The position numbers and the translations under genes are program-made. DNA of 46,420 nt from JBBRTJ01 sp038244535. GTDB lineage: Bacteria; Actinomycetota; Acidimicrobiia; Acidimicrobiales; Ilumatobacteraceae. Location: assembly GCA_038244535.1 (NCBI GenBank), contig JBBRTJ010000015.1:1-46420 (forward strand). Direction: 5' to 3'. Below are positions 33,021 through 40,769 of this stretch, piece by piece. Under the pieces are notes generated by a model, which saw only the letters and a program-made list of their open reading frames with translations, was not told the origin of the DNA and ran no database searches. Within the stretch, counting starts at the first letter, position 1, and every line of letters starts with the position of its first letter.

Positions 33021-33692
33021 TCAAGCGCGCAGGGCCCAGACGGCCCACAGGGGGTCGCCAGGGGAGCCGGGCACGGTGCAGAGCGCGATCTCGGGAGCGT
33101 TCCACGGGCCGGAGCGAACGAAGTACTCGGCTACCAGGCGGCAGTGGGCGTCGTCGTCGCTGTACAGCCAGCCCCGGATGGCCTTGGTGGGGAAGCATCG
33201 GTTGCTGAACGTGAGCACGAACGGAGCGCCAGGGCGAAGCACGCGAGCCACCTCGTCGAAGACCTCGAGCGGGCGCACGAGGTAGTCCACCGACACGCAG
33301 CAGGTCGCCGCATCGAACACCTGATCGGGGCAGGGGAGCGAGGGATCCACGTTGAGGTCGTGCACCACCCGTGCTGTCGCGGCTCGGTTGGCGTCGAGCT
33401 CGGAGCGGTTCATCCCGATCACGGTGAGGGCGGTGGGCGGCGTCTGGAAGTGGGACACCCAGCTCGACATGAGGTCGAGGACGTGTCGGGGCTCCGGGGC
33501 CGATCCGTCGATGCCAAGCGTGCGGTAGAGCCCGCCCACGGCGGCGATGGCCCCATCGTCGATGTGGGTGACGAGGCGCGCCGGTTCATAGAAGCGATCG
33601 TCCGGTCCGTCGTCGCTACGGTCGAAGAACCCGGCAGGGAAGTGGGCGTACCGATCGGGCGACGCCGGCGACGAGGGCAGAGGAGCGGACAT
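33021..33692 (-). CDS. SAM-dependent methyltransferase, class I fold
   Basis: The 223-residue protein has a methyltransferase core. HVLDLMSSWVSHF occupies the place of motif I but lacks the usual GxGxG. VIGMNRSELDANR is the second strand with its acidic ribose contact, FDAATCCVSVDYL is the catalytic strand, and LRPGAPFVLTFSNRCFPTKA follows. Variants with LDLMSSW occur in a group annotated UbiE/COQ5-like. The substrate is unknown. It starts 4 nt after the stop of the PrmA-like gene and would be in the same operon. Confidence 0.8.
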   Translation of the reverse strand: MSAPLPSSPASPDRYAHFPAGFFDRSDDGPDDRFYEPARLVTHIDDGAIAAVGGLYRTLGIDGSAPEPRHVLDLMSSWVSHFQTPPTALTVIGMNRSELDANRAATARVVHDLNVDPSLPCPDQVFDAATCCVSVDYLVRPLEVFDEVARVLRPGAPFVLTFSNRCFPTKAIRGWLYSDDDAHCRLVAEYFVRSGPWNAPEIALCTVPGSPGDPLWAVWALRA

Positions 33693-33696
33693 CGGG

Positions 33697-34584
33697 TCAG
33701 TCTGTGCGGCCCCGGCTCACTTCTGTGGAACTGACATAACGAGGATTCTGGGCGTTACAGGGGAGGGGGCCGGCGGACCGCCACAGGACGAGCGCGATCC
33801 ATCCCTCGAGCTCGCTCACGCGCCCGACAGCGAAGCCGGCGCCGGCAAACGCCTGCTCGACGTGCGCCCAGCGATCGGCCAGCAGGCCGCTCAGCACGAT
33901 CACGCCGTGAATGCCTGCAGCTTCGGTCAGCTGCGGCGCCAGGCCCACGAGGTCGACGGCCAGGAGGTTGGCCACGACAACGGCGAACGGGCCGTTCCAG
34001 CGAACGCTCCCATCACCAACCGAAACGAGTGCTCCGACCGCGTTCGCCTCGACGTTGATGCTGGTGGCCGCGACGGCGGCTGGGTCGGTGTCGACGGCCA
34101 CGACCTCGGCGGCGCCCAGCAACGCCGCTGCGATGGCCAAGACTCCGCTTCCGCTGCCGACGTCGAGCACCCGATCGCCGGGCCGGACCAGCCCGGCCAG
34201 CAGGGACAGGCAGAGACGCGAGGTCGGATGGCCGCCGTAGCCAAAGCTCTGACCGGGATCGATCGTCATCGCTAGGTCGGTGGTCACCGCGGCCTCGAAC
34301 CCGACGGGAACGATGGTCATGCGGTCGCCGATCACCACCGGCGCGGCTCCGGCGCGCCACGCGTCCCACCAGGAGCCGTCATCGTCGCCGAGGTCGGACA
34401 CCACCCACCGCTCGCCGAGTCGGGTCCCGACCTCAGGTAGGTCCGCAGCATCAAACCCGATCCGCAGCTCGACCCGGTCGCCGTCAGGAAGCTCGACCAC
34501 CGCCACGGCTCCGGCGACGAAAGCCGCATCGGCAGCCAGCTCCACGTCGGCGAGCGGGACGATCACGACCGCATAGGACCCCAC
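33697..34584 (-). CDS. prmA: PrmA-like methyltransferase (ribosomal protein L11 methyltransferase family)
   Basis: The 295-residue protein shows PrmA signatures: MTIDPGQSFGYGGHPTSRLC in place of the canonical DPG-AFGTG-HPTT, then VLDVGSGSGVLAIAA, VAVDTDPAAVAAT and VVANLLAVDL. PrmA trimethylates L11 in E. coli; actinobacterial members are often of uncertain target. The N-terminal L11-binding domain is shorter and more divergent than usual. The start is a GTG with a TAGCGT box 7 nt upstream. The last ~25 residues after LVLWRSAGPL look like a non-conserved tail. The methyltransferase gene downstream is in the same operon. Confidence 0.82.
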   Translation of the reverse strand: MGSYAVVIVPLADVELAADAAFVAGAVAVVELPDGDRVELRIGFDAADLPEVGTRLGERWVVSDLGDDDGSWWDAWRAGAAPVVIGDRMTIVPVGFEAAVTTDLAMTIDPGQSFGYGGHPTSRLCLSLLAGLVRPGDRVLDVGSGSGVLAIAAALLGAAEVVAVDTDPAAVAATSINVEANAVGALVSVGDGSVRWNGPFAVVVANLLAVDLVGLAPQLTEAAGIHGVIVLSGLLADRWAHVEQAFAGAGFAVGRVSELEGWIALVLWRSAGPLPCNAQNPRYVSSTEVSRGRTD

Positions 34585-34591
34585 GGCACGG

Positions 34592-34597
34592 ACGCTA
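34592..34597 (-). promoter_or_regulatory. Candidate -10 box (TAGCGT) of the prmA-like operon
   Basis: TAGCGT on the minus strand ends 7 nt before the GTG at 34584. Confidence 0.55.
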
Positions 34598-34651
34598 CGG
34601 CGCTGGGTCGTGCGGCCTGTTCATCGGGCCGTCATCCGTTCCGCCTTGCCA

Positions 34652-34680
34652 TTGTCCCGTTTGTCTACTATTTCTATTGT
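34652..34680 (+). promoter_or_regulatory. Candidate sigma-70-type promoter of the SsuABC-like operon
   Basis: TTGTCC (34652-34657) and TATTGT (34675-34680) are separated by 17 bp, the classical spacing. Each matches consensus at four of six positions. They sit in a short AT-rich island (TACTATTTCTATTGTAAAG) that contrasts with the GC-rich surroundings. The transcript would have a leader of about 50 nt. The repeated CTATT inside the spacer may be part of a regulator site. Confidence 0.55.
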
Positions 34681-34737
34681 AAAGCCCTACGACGTACGGA
34701 CCGACCAGCCCCCGACCTCCCCCGAAGGTGCTCACTC

Positions 34738-35811
34738 ATGCGAGTTCGCCCCACTGTCATGTCCCTCTTGGCCATAGGTACCGTGGCGCTCACCGCCTGC
34801 GGCGGCAGCAGCAAGGCCGTTGGCGGTTCTACCAACGCGGCCGCCGGCGCTTCGACGAGTGGCGAGAAGGTCACCCTTCGCCTCGGTTACTTCCCAAACG
34901 TCACCCATGCCACGGCGCTCGTCGGCGTGGCCAAGGGCATCTTCGCCGACAAGCTGGGGCCCAACGTCGAGCTGAAGACGAGCACGTTCACCGTCGGCAC
35001 CAAGGCCGTCGAAGCGCTCTTCGCCGATGCCATCGATGCGACCTACGTGGGACCCAACCCGGCCATCAACGGATGGGCGCAGTCGAAGGGCGCCGCCCTC
35101 AAGATCATCTCCGGAGCGACCTCGGCCGGCGCCTCACTCGTGGTCAAGCAGGACATCAACGGCCCGACCGACCTGAAGGGCAAGGCGATCGCTTCGCCCG
35201 GCCTCGGCGGCACGCAGGACGTCGCCCTACGCACCTGGCTGCAGGCCCAGGGCCTGAGGACCGACACCGCCGGTGGCGGCGACGTCTCCATCAAGCCTCA
35301 GGACAACGCCCAGACCCTGCAGACCTTCATCGACGGCACGATCCAGGGCGCCTGGGTCCCCGAGCCGTGGGCCACCCGGCTGGTGCTCGAGGGCAAGGGC
35401 AAGGTCCTGGTCGACGAGACGTCGCTGTGGCCAGACGGTGCGTTCGTGACGACCCACCTCGTCGTGTCGCAGAAGTTCTTGAAGGCCCACCCCGACGTCG
35501 TGGACCGGCTCCTGGCCGGCCAGATCGCAGCCAACGACTTCGTCAACGCCAACACTGCTGATGCCCAGAAGGTCGCCAACGACGAGATCGAGAAGATCAC
35601 GACCAAGCGCCTCAGCGACGCCACCATCCAGGCCTCGTGGAAGAACCTGACGTTCACCGACGACCCCATCGCCTCCTCGCTGGCCAAGAGCGCCAAGGAC
35701 GCGCAGAGCGTCGGCCTGCTCAAGCCGGTCGACCTGACTGGGATCTACGAGCTCGCCCCGCTCAACAAGGTCCTCACGGCGGCCGGCAAGCCCGCGGTCA
35801 AGGGCCTCTGA
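34738..35811 (+). CDS. ABC transporter substrate-binding lipoprotein, SsuA/TauA/NrtA type
   Basis: The 357-residue lipoprotein has the signal MRVRPTVMSLLAIGTVALTA with the lipidated cysteine in LTACGG. The mature part is a type II periplasmic-binding fold of the sulfonate/taurine/nitrate group: LRLGYFPNVTHATALVGVAK, VEALFADAIDATYVGPNPAI, LKGKAIASPGLGGTQD and WVPEPWATRLV. It should capture an organosulfonate, taurine or a thiamine-like precursor for the importer encoded by the next two genes. The sequence motifs are closest to SsuA-like proteins, but the ligand cannot be fixed. No monooxygenase (SsuD/TauD) is next to the operon. Confidence 0.88.
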   Translation: MRVRPTVMSLLAIGTVALTACGGSSKAVGGSTNAAAGASTSGEKVTLRLGYFPNVTHATALVGVAKGIFADKLGPNVELKTSTFTVGTKAVEALFADAIDATYVGPNPAINGWAQSKGAALKIISGATSAGASLVVKQDINGPTDLKGKAIASPGLGGTQDVALRTWLQAQGLRTDTAGGGDVSIKPQDNAQTLQTFIDGTIQGAWVPEPWATRLVLEGKGKVLVDETSLWPDGAFVTTHLVVSQKFLKAHPDVVDRLLAGQIAANDFVNANTADAQKVANDEIEKITTKRLSDATIQASWKNLTFTDDPIASSLAKSAKDAQSVGLLKPVDLTGIYELAPLNKVLTAAGKPAVKGL

Positions 35812-35881
35812 GCCCGGCTCTCTCCCCCATCACCGTTCCCCCGCACCACCACCCCACTCCATCAGAAAGGGACACCAGGCC

Positions 35882-36682
35882 ATGACCCTGACCGAGACTC
35901 CGATCCGGGCGGGAGGGGCGGCTCCCCCCGCCGTCTCCCCCGCCCGAGTAGCACTCAGCGAGGTGACCAAGACCTTCGGCCACGGCGCCAGCAGCGTCGT
36001 CGCCCTCGACCGGATCTCATTGGCTGTGCAACCCGGTGAGTTCGTCTGCCTCGTCGGCGCCTCGGGGTGCGGCAAGACGACGTTGCTCAACCTCGTCGCA
36101 GGGCTCGAACAACCGAGCAACGGCACGGTGACCGTCGACGGGCGCGCCGCCCTCATGTTCCAGGAAGCAGCGCTGTTCCCATGGCTCACCGTCAGCCGCA
36201 ACGTCGAGCTGGCCCTGCGCCTGCGGGGCGTCAAGCGAGCCGAGCGGCGGACCCGGGCGGCCGAACTGCTCGACCTCGTGCAGCTCTCCGACTTCGGTGA
36301 TCGTCAGCCCCACGAGCTGTCGGGCGGCATGCGCCAGCGCGTTGCCCTCGCCCGGGCGCTGGCCCAGGAGGCCGATGTCTTGTTGATGGACGAGCCCTTC
36401 GGGGCCCTCGACGCCATGACCCGCGACATCATGCACGACGAGCTCGAGCGCATCTGGAAGCAGACCGGGTCCACGATCCTGTTCGTGACCCACAACGTGC
36501 GCGAGGCCGCTCGCCTCGCTGATCGCGTGATCTTGCTGACCAGCCGTCCCGGTCGGGTGGCTGAGACGTTCCCGGTCGACATCGCCCGCCCCCGCCGCAT
36601 CGAAGATGCCGACGTCACCGCGCTGTCGGCTGCCGTCACGGCCCGCTTGCGCGAGGAGGTGGCCCGCCATGGCCGTCACTGA
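35882..36682 (+). CDS. ABC transporter ATP-binding protein, SsuB/TauB type
   Basis: The 266-residue ATPase is complete: Walker A GASGCGKTTLLN, Q-loop MFQEAALFPWLT, signature LSGGMRQRVALARAL, Walker B VLLMDEPFGALD and H-loop FVTHNVREA. FPWLTV and the ALDAMTRDIMHDEL stretch are characteristic of sulfonate/taurine/nitrate importers. It powers the permease that overlaps its 3' end by 14 nt (start at 36669), so translation is coupled. An N-terminal extension of ~20 residues rich in Pro and Ala precedes the ABC domain. Confidence 0.95.
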   Translation: MTLTETPIRAGGAAPPAVSPARVALSEVTKTFGHGASSVVALDRISLAVQPGEFVCLVGASGCGKTTLLNLVAGLEQPSNGTVTVDGRAALMFQEAALFPWLTVSRNVELALRLRGVKRAERRTRAAELLDLVQLSDFGDRQPHELSGGMRQRVALARALAQEADVLLMDEPFGALDAMTRDIMHDELERIWKQTGSTILFVTHNVREAARLADRVILLTSRPGRVAETFPVDIARPRRIEDADVTALSAAVTARLREEVARHGRH

Positions 36683-37580
36683 TCTCTCCGGGACCTCGCC
36701 CGACCCTGCGGTCACCGAGTCCAGGGCCGCCGCCGAGATGGTGGCCGAGCTCGCCGGCCTCGACGCCCTCGAGACCTTCCCCGAGCCGCGGCCACCGCTG
36801 TGGCTGCGGGCGTGGTCGGCCACCTGGCCGAAGCTGATGGCCCTCGCCATCGCCGTGCTCCTCTGGCAGTGCGTGGTGTGGAGCGGCTGGCGACCCGAGT
36901 TCGTCCTCCCCGGCCCTGCCACCGTCTTTGAGACGCTGCGCGAGCTCGTCGGAAACCCGACGCTGTGGGATGCCCTCGGCACCACCTTGCTGCGGGGGGC
37001 CTGGGGCTTCTTGCTCTCGGTGATCATCGGGGTGGGCATCGGGCTGCTCGTCGCCGGCTTCCCCGTGGTGCGCACGGCAGTCGGCTCGCTCATCACGGGG
37101 CTGCAGACCATGCCCTCGATCGCCTGGTTCCCCCTGGCGATCCTGCTGTTCAAGCTGAGCGAGGCGGCCATCCTCTTCGTGGTGGTGCTCGGCGCCGCAC
37201 CTTCGGTGGCCAACGGCTTGATCCACGGCATCGACCACGTCCCCCCGGTCTGGAAGCGGGCGGGTCGGGTGCTCGGTGCCCGGGGCCTGAACGCCTACTG
37301 GTTCGTCATCCTGCCGGCGGCCGGTCCGAGCTTCGTGGCCGGCCTGAAGCAGGGCTGGGCGTTCGCCTGGCGCAGCCTCATGGCCGGTGAGCTGATCGTG
37401 GTCATCGCCAACAAGCAGTCCATCGGCGGGCTGCTGCAGACCAACCGCGACCTCCTGGACTCGGCCGGGCTCCTGGCCATCATGATCGTGATCCTGGTGG
37501 TCGGCATCATCATCGACTCGTTGCTGTTCGGTACGATCGAGCGCCGCCTCCGGCGCCGGTGGGGCCTGATGGCAACCTGA
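36669..37580 (+). CDS. ABC transporter permease, SsuC/TauC type
   Basis: The 303-residue membrane protein starts at the ATG inside the ATPase 3' end. After a ~55-residue cytoplasmic N-terminus it has about six hydrophobic helices. The family motifs are FVLPGPATVFETLREL, LGTTLLRGAWGFLLSVIIGV, TGLQTMPSIAWFPLAILLF and the coupling (EAA-like) loop GAAPSVANGLIHGIDHVPPV followed by RVLGARG. It is the membrane half of the SsuA-like importer. The gene is followed by a strong hairpin (37638-37667). Confidence 0.93.
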   Translation: MAVTDLSGTSPDPAVTESRAAAEMVAELAGLDALETFPEPRPPLWLRAWSATWPKLMALAIAVLLWQCVVWSGWRPEFVLPGPATVFETLRELVGNPTLWDALGTTLLRGAWGFLLSVIIGVGIGLLVAGFPVVRTAVGSLITGLQTMPSIAWFPLAILLFKLSEAAILFVVVLGAAPSVANGLIHGIDHVPPVWKRAGRVLGARGLNAYWFVILPAAGPSFVAGLKQGWAFAWRSLMAGELIVVIANKQSIGGLLQTNRDLLDSAGLLAIMIVILVVGIIIDSLLFGTIERRLRRRWGLMAT

Positions 37581-37637
37581 CTTCCCGAGCGGTTGCCGAC
37601 ACGCCCTTGGCCTGGGGGCGTCGCGTGACCCGGGAGA

Positions 37638-37667
37638 GAAGGGGCCGCCCCTCGGGGCGGCTCCTTC
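37638..37667. terminator. GC-rich intergenic hairpin, probable bidirectional terminator
   Basis: GAAGGGGCCGCCCC (38-51) can fold onto GGGGCGGCTCCTTC (54-67), a stem of up to 13 pairs with one G-U and a four-base loop. It lies between the convergent ABC permease and carbonic anhydrase genes. No U-run follows on either strand, so termination may be U-independent or Rho-assisted. Confidence 0.7.
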
Positions 37668-37683
37668 GCGTCATGGCCTCGCC

Positions 37684-38205
37684 CTAGTCGATCCGGCGCA
37701 GCCCGACCCGGTACTGCTTGGCCTTGGCGACGTAGGTCTCGACCCCCTCGCGGATCGATTCGGCGTCGGCGGCGCCGGGGCGGATCTTGGCGGGGACGCC
37801 CAAGGCGAGTGCGCCGGCGGGCACGTCGGTGTCGTTGAGCACGACCGCGTTGGCCGCCACGATGGCACCGCTGTGCACCACCACCCGGTGGAGGACCACG
37901 GAGCCCGAGCCGATCAGGCAGCCGTTCTCGATGGTGCACCCCTCGAGGTGGACGATGTGGCCGATCACGCAGTCGTCGCCGACGATGGTCGGATGCTCCT
38001 CGGTCGTGTGGACCACGGTGCAGTCCTGGATCGAGGTGCGGGCACCGATGGTGATGGTGCCACCTCCATCACCCCGGAGCACCGCACCGGGCCAGACGCT
38101 CGACTCAGGACCGATGGTCACCGCTCCGATCACCACGGCGTCGGGGTGGACGAAGGCGAGCGGATCGATCTGCGGGACCTGGTCGCCCAAGGCGTAGATG
38201 GTCAT
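37684..38205 (-). CDS. Gamma-class carbonic anhydrase-like hexapeptide protein
   Basis: The 173-residue protein is a left-handed beta-helix trimer subunit. Likely metal ligands are H66 (CTVVHTTEE), H83 and H86 in IGHIVHLEGC. In E. coli YrdA and Cam the third histidine falls two residues later (xLHGC); the GHxVHLEGC version is one I recall as frequent in other members. It may hydrate CO2 or bind acyl-CoA. The start at 38205 is the family's normal MTIYALGDQVPQID opening and has TACCGT 8 nt upstream; a longer frame to 38361 overlaps the divergent gene's promoter and is rejected. Confidence 0.9.
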   Translation of the reverse strand: MTIYALGDQVPQIDPLAFVHPDAVVIGAVTIGPESSVWPGAVLRGDGGGTITIGARTSIQDCTVVHTTEEHPTIVGDDCVIGHIVHLEGCTIENGCLIGSGSVVLHRVVVHSGAIVAANAVVLNDTDVPAGALALGVPAKIRPGAADAESIREGVETYVAKAKQYRVGLRRID

Positions 38206-38213
38206 GGACGTCG

Positions 38214-38219
38214 ACGGTA
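38214..38219 (-). promoter_or_regulatory. Candidate -10 box (TACCGT) of the carbonic anhydrase gene
   Basis: TACCGT on the minus strand ends 8 nt before the ATG at 38205. Confidence 0.5.
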
Positions 38220-38349
38220 GACGGCCCCAGACGCCATCAGCTCGACCGGCTGATGTGGGTGGCTGGGGGGCGGGCCCGCCCGACGCGCGGTTCGTGTCAG
38301 CTGTGATGCAAAGCGAAGGACGCCCTCCCCGCGCCCCACGCCTGGCTAC

Positions 38350-38355
38350 TAGCGT
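38350..38355 (+). promoter_or_regulatory. Candidate -10 box (TAGCGT) of the gene at 38364
   Basis: TAGCGT ends 8 nt before the ATG at 38364. Confidence 0.6.
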
Positions 38356-38363
38356 GGTCAACC

Positions 38364-40094
38364 ATGTCCCGCAGGATCGAAGTCGAGTTGACCAGCGCGC
38401 GCCCCGATGGCTCGTGGACGTGGCGCGCCGCCGGCGCTCGCGAGCCGAAGGGCACGCTCGACGGAGCGCTGCTGCCGAGCGGGAGCAAGGTCGGCGACAT
38501 CTTGCGGGCCGATGCCGACATGGACATCGACGGCATAGCGATCATCGCGGTGCTGCCCCCGAAGGGGCATCGTCAGGAGCCCGAGCGCATCGAGCTCCTG
38601 GCCGCCAGTGGCTCCTTCGAGCCGGTCATCCAGACGCTCGCTCCCCGTCGGGAGCGCCCACGCGGTGATCGAACGGACCGCCCTGACCGCGGCGACCGGC
38701 GGGACCACGCCCCCCGTGGCGATCGTCCGCCTCGCTCGGATCGCCCGGGTGGCTCGACAGGACCCGGTGGACCTGGTGGTCCCGGCGGCCCCGGTGCACG
38801 TCGGCCGCGTCCCGAGGGCGCTCCCCGTCCGGAGGGGGCTCCCCGTCCCGAGGGGGATCGCCCCCGTAGCGACCGTCCCCGCAGTGACCGTCCCGAGGGC
38901 GCCAGTCGCCCCGAGCGGTCGACCAGGCCGGCCGGTGGCGAGCGCCGGGAGCGACCGCCTCGGCCCGAGCTGCCCGCCAAGCCGAAGCCCAAGCGCCTGC
39001 GCGCCGGCCGGGTGCATCGCAACGCCGCCCTCGCTGAGCTGGCCCCCGAGGAGCGCGCCGTCGCCGAGCAGGTGCTCCGAGGCGGCATCCCCGCGGTTCG
39101 CCAAGCCGTCAGCGAGCAGAACGAGGCACTAGCCGCGCAGGGCCACCCCACGATCCGGCCCGACGGCATCCTCGCCCTCGCCGAGCGGCTGCTCCCCGCC
39201 CTGCGCGTCGCCGATTGGCTCGATCGGGCCGAGGGTGCGCTCGCTGACATCGACGAGCTCGACCTCCGCGACCTTCGCTCCGTGGTGGCCGGAGGCGAGG
39301 ATCCGGTGGTGGCTCGCGACGAGGCCGCCCGCGCGCTGGCCATCCAGCTCAAGGCCGCGCTGAAGACCCGCCAAGACAGCGAGCACGAGGCCTGGCTGGC
39401 CGAGATCGCCGCCGAGCTCGACGGTGGTCGTTCGGTGCGGGCCCTTCGCCTGTCGTCCCGGCCGCCAAAGGCTGGGGTGCGGTTCCCCCCCGAGCTCGCG
39501 ACCCGACTCGCCGCCGCCGCCAGCGCCTCGATGACGCCCGAGGCGCCAACCGAGCGTTGGGAAGCTCTGGTCGATGCGCTGGCCACCTCACCGGTGCGGG
39601 CCCTGGTCCACGCATCGGGCGTGCCCACCACTCCCAGCGACAGCCTGAAGGCGGCGGTGCAGCGCGTGGCCGGGCTCCTGCCCGAGCTGGCCGCTCAGTT
39701 CGGCATCACGCCACCCGCTCCGGGCACCAGGCCCCCGCGTCCCCCTCGTCCTCCCCGCCCCCCGCGTCCCGCCGCCGCTGCTCCGCCCGCGCCCGCGGTG
39801 GCGGCTCCTGATGTCGTGGCTCCCGAGCCCGTGATGGACCTCACCGAGGTCATCGAAGCCGACGACGTGACCGAGATCGTCGAGACCGCGAGTGGGATCG
39901 AGGCCGCGGCCACGAATGAGACTGCGGACACGAACGAGAGCAACGATGACATCGAGGCCGTCGACACCATCGAGACCGCTGACGGCGTCGAGGTCATCGA
40001 CGTGATCGAGGCCGTCGAGAACCTCGAGACCGACGATGGCGTGGAGATCGTGGAGGCCCTCGAGGTCATCGGCGGCGACCAGCCCGAGGGTTGA
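38364..40094 (+). CDS. Large protein with basic R/P/G/D-rich disordered region and acidic tail, unknown function
   Basis: I do not recognise a named family for this 576-residue protein. Residues 1-95 form a small beta-rich domain (SRRIEVELTSARPDGSWTWR, SKVGDILRADADMDIDGI) that could be an OB-like fold. Residues about 95-215 are a disordered stretch with RGDR, SDRP and RPEGAP repeats and a net positive charge, as in RNA-binding RGG-type regions. Residues about 215-470 are helical (NAALAELAPEERAVAEQVLR). A Pro/Ala linker (PPRPPRPPRPP) follows, then a strongly acidic C-terminal tail with Val-Ile-Glu repeats (EVIDVIEAVENLETDDG). A role with nucleic acid or ribosomes is inference only. Confidence 0.75.
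   Translation: MSRRIEVELTSARPDGSWTWRAAGAREPKGTLDGALLPSGSKVGDILRADADMDIDGIAIIAVLPPKGHRQEPERIELLAASGSFEPVIQTLAPRRERPRGDRTDRPDRGDRRDHAPRGDRPPRSDRPGGSTGPGGPGGPGGPGARRPRPEGAPRPEGAPRPEGDRPRSDRPRSDRPEGASRPERSTRPAGGERRERPPRPELPAKPKPKRLRAGRVHRNAALAELAPEERAVAEQVLRGGIPAVRQAVSEQNEALAAQGHPTIRPDGILALAERLLPALRVADWLDRAEGALADIDELDLRDLRSVVAGGEDPVVARDEAARALAIQLKAALKTRQDSEHEAWLAEIAAELDGGRSVRALRLSSRPPKAGVRFPPELATRLAAAASASMTPEAPTERWEALVDALATSPVRALVHASGVPTTPSDSLKAAVQRVAGLLPELAAQFGITPPAPGTRPPRPPRPPRPPRPAAAAPPAPAVAAPDVVAPEPVMDLTEVIEADDVTEIVETASGIEAAATNETADTNESNDDIEAVDTIETADGVEVIDVIEAVENLETDDGVEIVEALEVIGGDQPEG
38808..38861 (+). repeat. 18-bp coding repeats (RPEGAP, RPEGAP, RPEGDR)
   Basis: Three in-frame 18-bp units at 38808, 38826 and 38844 encode a six-residue repeat within the disordered segment, followed by two PRSDR units. 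Copy number is likely to vary between strains. Confidence 0.7.
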
Positions 40095-40101
40095 GCCTGC
40101 T

Positions 40102-40132
40102 CCGACGCCACCCTCCCCGCGAGCGGCGTCGG
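40102..40132. terminator. Candidate hairpin between convergent genes
   Basis: CCGACGCC (40102-40109) and GGCGTCGG (40125-40132) form an 8-bp perfect stem with a 15-nt loop, in the 96-nt gap between the gene ending at 40094 and the convergent HAD gene. No U-run follows. Confidence 0.4.
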
Positions 40133-40190
40133 TCAGCGTCAAGAATCGTCCCAACCGGCCGTGAGCGTGACGAGCATCGGGCTGAGCCGC

Positions 40191-40742
40191 TCAGCCGGCG
40201 GTCAGAGCGGCAGCAAGCTCGCGCGGGTCGGCCAGTACCAGATCACTGGTGGCTGGCTCTGCTCGCGGGTTCCACCCAGCCAGGGCGAAGCGGCACCCGA
40301 CAGCAGCGGCTGCGCTGCGGTCGTGGGCCGTGTCGCCGATGAACAGCACCTCGGTGGCGTGCAGACCGAGCTGGGCCAGCACTGGGTCGAGGCGTTTGGG
40401 CCGGCCCGCGAAGGCATCGGTGAACAGCGCGACCACTGGCGTCCAGCCGTACCGGACCAGCTCGAGGTGGCCGGGGACCTGGTGCTTGTTCGAGCACAGA
40501 GCCCAGCGGTCCAAGCCGGCTAGGACCTCGCTCACCCCGGCGAACGGGCTTGCCAGCGCCGGGTCGTAGGCATGCACGTAGTCGTCGACGGCGATCCCGA
40601 GACGGGCGCACTCCTCGGCCACCGGTGGGCCGAACCGGATCGCCGATCGCTCGATGCCCAGCGCGAGGAACGGGGCGACGAGCGCATCGTCGGAGTCGAG
40701 CAGGGTGCCGTCGAGGTCGAAGATCGGGAACAGGTCGGCCAT
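40191..40742 (-). CDS. HAD-superfamily phosphatase (Gph-like)
   Basis: The 183-residue hydrolase has HAD motif I FDLDGTLLDS (D9 nucleophile, D11 acid), a small alpha-helical cap (about 20-75), motif II around LCSNKHQ (S), motif III lysine in AGRPKRLDPVL and motif IV IGDTAHDRSAA. It is most like phosphoglycolate phosphatase or pyrophosphatase PpaX-type enzymes, but the substrate is not predictable. The ATG at 40742 has TAGCGT 9 nt upstream, and this box overlaps the opposite gene's TAGGTT box. Confidence 0.92.
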   Translation of the reverse strand: MADLFPIFDLDGTLLDSDDALVAPFLALGIERSAIRFGPPVAEECARLGIAVDDYVHAYDPALASPFAGVSEVLAGLDRWALCSNKHQVPGHLELVRYGWTPVVALFTDAFAGRPKRLDPVLAQLGLHATEVLFIGDTAHDRSAAAAVGCRFALAGWNPRAEPATSDLVLADPRELAAALTAG

Positions 40743-40751
40743 GAGAGGGGC

Positions 40752-40757
40752 ACGCTA
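40752..40757 (-). promoter_or_regulatory. Candidate -10 box (TAGCGT) of the HAD gene, overlapping the divergent box
   Basis: TAGCGT on the minus strand ends 9 nt before the ATG at 40742. Its first two bases are shared with the plus-strand TAGGTT. Confidence 0.6.
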
Positions 40758-40761
40758 GGTT
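40756..40761 (+). promoter_or_regulatory. Candidate -10 box (TAGGTT) of the enoyl-CoA hydratase gene, overlapping the divergent box
   Basis: TAGGTT ends 8 nt before the ATG at 40770. The 10-bp ACGCTAGGTT holds both divergent -10 hexamers within a 27-bp intergenic region. Confidence 0.6.
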
Positions 40762-40769
40762 GCCCGGCC

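Noticed and set aside
22686..33021. Genomic island bounded by the two VapBC pairs
   Set aside because: No integrase, transposase, tRNA or att-like repeats are visible; the genes between have the same GC-rich character and TA-N3-T promoters as the rest of the window.
38790..38930. GC-rich 18-bp repeats considered as a repeat element or regulatory array
   Set aside because: The repeats stay in frame and encode RPEGAP/PRSDR units within one long open frame, so they are coding.
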